Shown in pieces: positions 4,976-5,351 of a stretch of 5,351 bases of DNA. This DNA is from Dehalococcoidia bacterium (GTDB lineage: Bacteria > Chloroflexota > Dehalococcoidia > Dehalococcoidales > DAOWKM01): positions 1-5,351 of the forward strand of contig DAOWKM010000112.1 in assembly GCA_030643695.1 (NCBI GenBank), in the 5' to 3' direction. How positions within the stretch are numbered: the first letter of the stretch is position 1; each line of letters opens with the position of its first letter. A program made the position numbers and the translations under genes. Below the pieces are notes generated by a model, which ran no database searches, was not told the DNA's origin, and saw only the letters and a list, made by a program, of their open reading frames with translations.

Positions 4976-5351
4976 CTAGCTAGATTTCCACAAACCGTGG
5001 ATATTGCAATACTCTCTAGCTGCTACCTTTTGTGGGCCAATTTCAAACTCCGCTTCTGGCTTATCACTGGGTCTAAGGAACTTCCGGTAACTATCACCGT
5101 CAGCAATTATTTCTACCCACTCTATGTAGTGCTTTTCCTCCATCGGGTGAGGAACATCGCCAACCTTGACTCTTATTCCTCTATCGGTTGTTTCTACCAC
5201 CGGCACATGCTTTTCCAAGCCGGTATCCGCTATCTTCTCCTGAAGCAATTCCATCGGCTGGCCGCAACAGACCAATTCCCCTTTTCCGGCATGTAATACT
5301 TCGACTATATTGCCGCAAACATTGCACCTGTAGACCTGCTTTTGTGCTGTC
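4976..5351 (-). CDS. dfx: Desulfoferrodoxin, 4-Cys superoxide reductase (only the start codon cut off)
   Basis: This protein reduces superoxide to hydrogen peroxide without releasing oxygen, a defence typical of anaerobes. 124 residues are visible. The N-terminal desulforedoxin-like domain has YRCNVCGN and a VCC pair, giving the four Cys of the rubredoxin-like iron centre I (visible residues 9, 12, 28, 29). The C-terminal domain has the centre II ligands His48 (EKHVPV), His68 (HPMEEKH), His74, Cys115 and His118 (YCNIHGLW). The conserved Glu-Lys pair before His48 is present. All ligands sit one lower than in the well-studied Desulfoarculus baarsii numbering, so just one residue, the initiator, should be missing. 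The base at 5351 reads G on this strand, as the third base of ATG or GTG would. A TTG start at 5275 is possible formally but would remove half the iron-centre-I domain. The promoter lies outside the window. Confidence 0.96.
   Translation of the reverse strand, partial: TAQKQVYRCNVCGNIVEVLHAGKGELVCCGQPMELLQEKIADTGLEKHVPVVETTDRGIRVKVGDVPHPMEEKHYIEWVEIIADGDSYRKFLRPSDKPEAEFEIGPQKVAAREYCNIHGLWKSS

Noticed and set aside
4975..4984. Ten-base perfect palindrome TCTAGCTAGA spanning the desulfoferrodoxin stop codon
   Set aside because: Short, with no T-run, no second copy seen in the window and no known operator consensus; probably chance.
4997..5296. 99-codon + strand open frame with hydrophobic stretches
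   Set aside because: It lies opposite the desulfoferrodoxin gene, which has a complete set of family ligands; no ribosome site or recognisable domain supports the opposite frame.
1..5351. Defence system, CRISPR array, insertion sequence, riboswitch or tRNA
   Set aside because: Almost all bases are explained by housekeeping and stress genes; no tandem spaced repeats, transposase motifs, tRNA-like folds or long leader regions were seen.

Overview
The window is a compact bacterial fatty-acid biosynthesis locus on the + strand, followed by a convergent pair of anaerobic redox-defence genes on the - strand. Base composition is moderate, somewhat under 50% G+C by eye. Intergenic gaps are very short, and GTG starts are common. 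An FMN-dependent FabK-type enoyl reductase, a 4-Cys desulfoferrodoxin and an encapsulated-ferritin-like protein all point to a strict or facultative anaerobe. My best guess is a Chloroflexota bacterium of the Dehalococcoidia type. That guess is inference from gene content and remembered gene style; no marker in the window proves it.

The + strand (1-4631) reads as one nearly continuous transcription unit: fabK (5' end cut off by the window), fabD, a 70-residue two-helix membrane protein, a YbjQ-family protein, fabG, a Mth938-like (DUF498) protein, nusB, acpP, and a HAD-like hydrolase. Several junctions overlap: fabK/fabD by 8 bp, membrane protein/YbjQ by GTGA, and fabG/Mth938-like by ATGA. FabD charges ACP with malonate, FabG carries out the first reduction of the elongation cycle, FabK carries out the last reduction, and AcpP carries the growing chain. 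The condensing enzymes (FabH, FabF) and the dehydratase (FabZ) are not in the window. The core pathway is interleaved with genes of unknown role (membrane protein, YbjQ, Mth938-like, HAD) and with the transcription antitermination factor NusB.

The - strand (4650-5351) carries a desulfoferrodoxin (superoxide reductase) followed 32 bp later by a small ferritin-like protein whose metal-ligand spacing matches the encapsulated ferritins (EncFtn). They probably form an oxygen- and iron-stress operon. It meets the HAD gene tail to tail with only 18 bp between the stop codons. The desulfoferrodoxin coding region runs to the right edge and appears complete except for its initiation codon, of which only the last base is inside.

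No RNA genes, insertion sequences, CRISPR arrays or convincing terminators were seen, and no gap without a gene exceeds 70 bases. The most notable points are a stand-alone EncFtn homologue with no encapsulin shell gene in view, a HAD protein that lacks the usual second catalytic Asp, an ACP with an enlarged loop before its third helix, a FabG with mixed cofactor-specificity signals, and the membrane-protein/YbjQ pair built into a fab operon.
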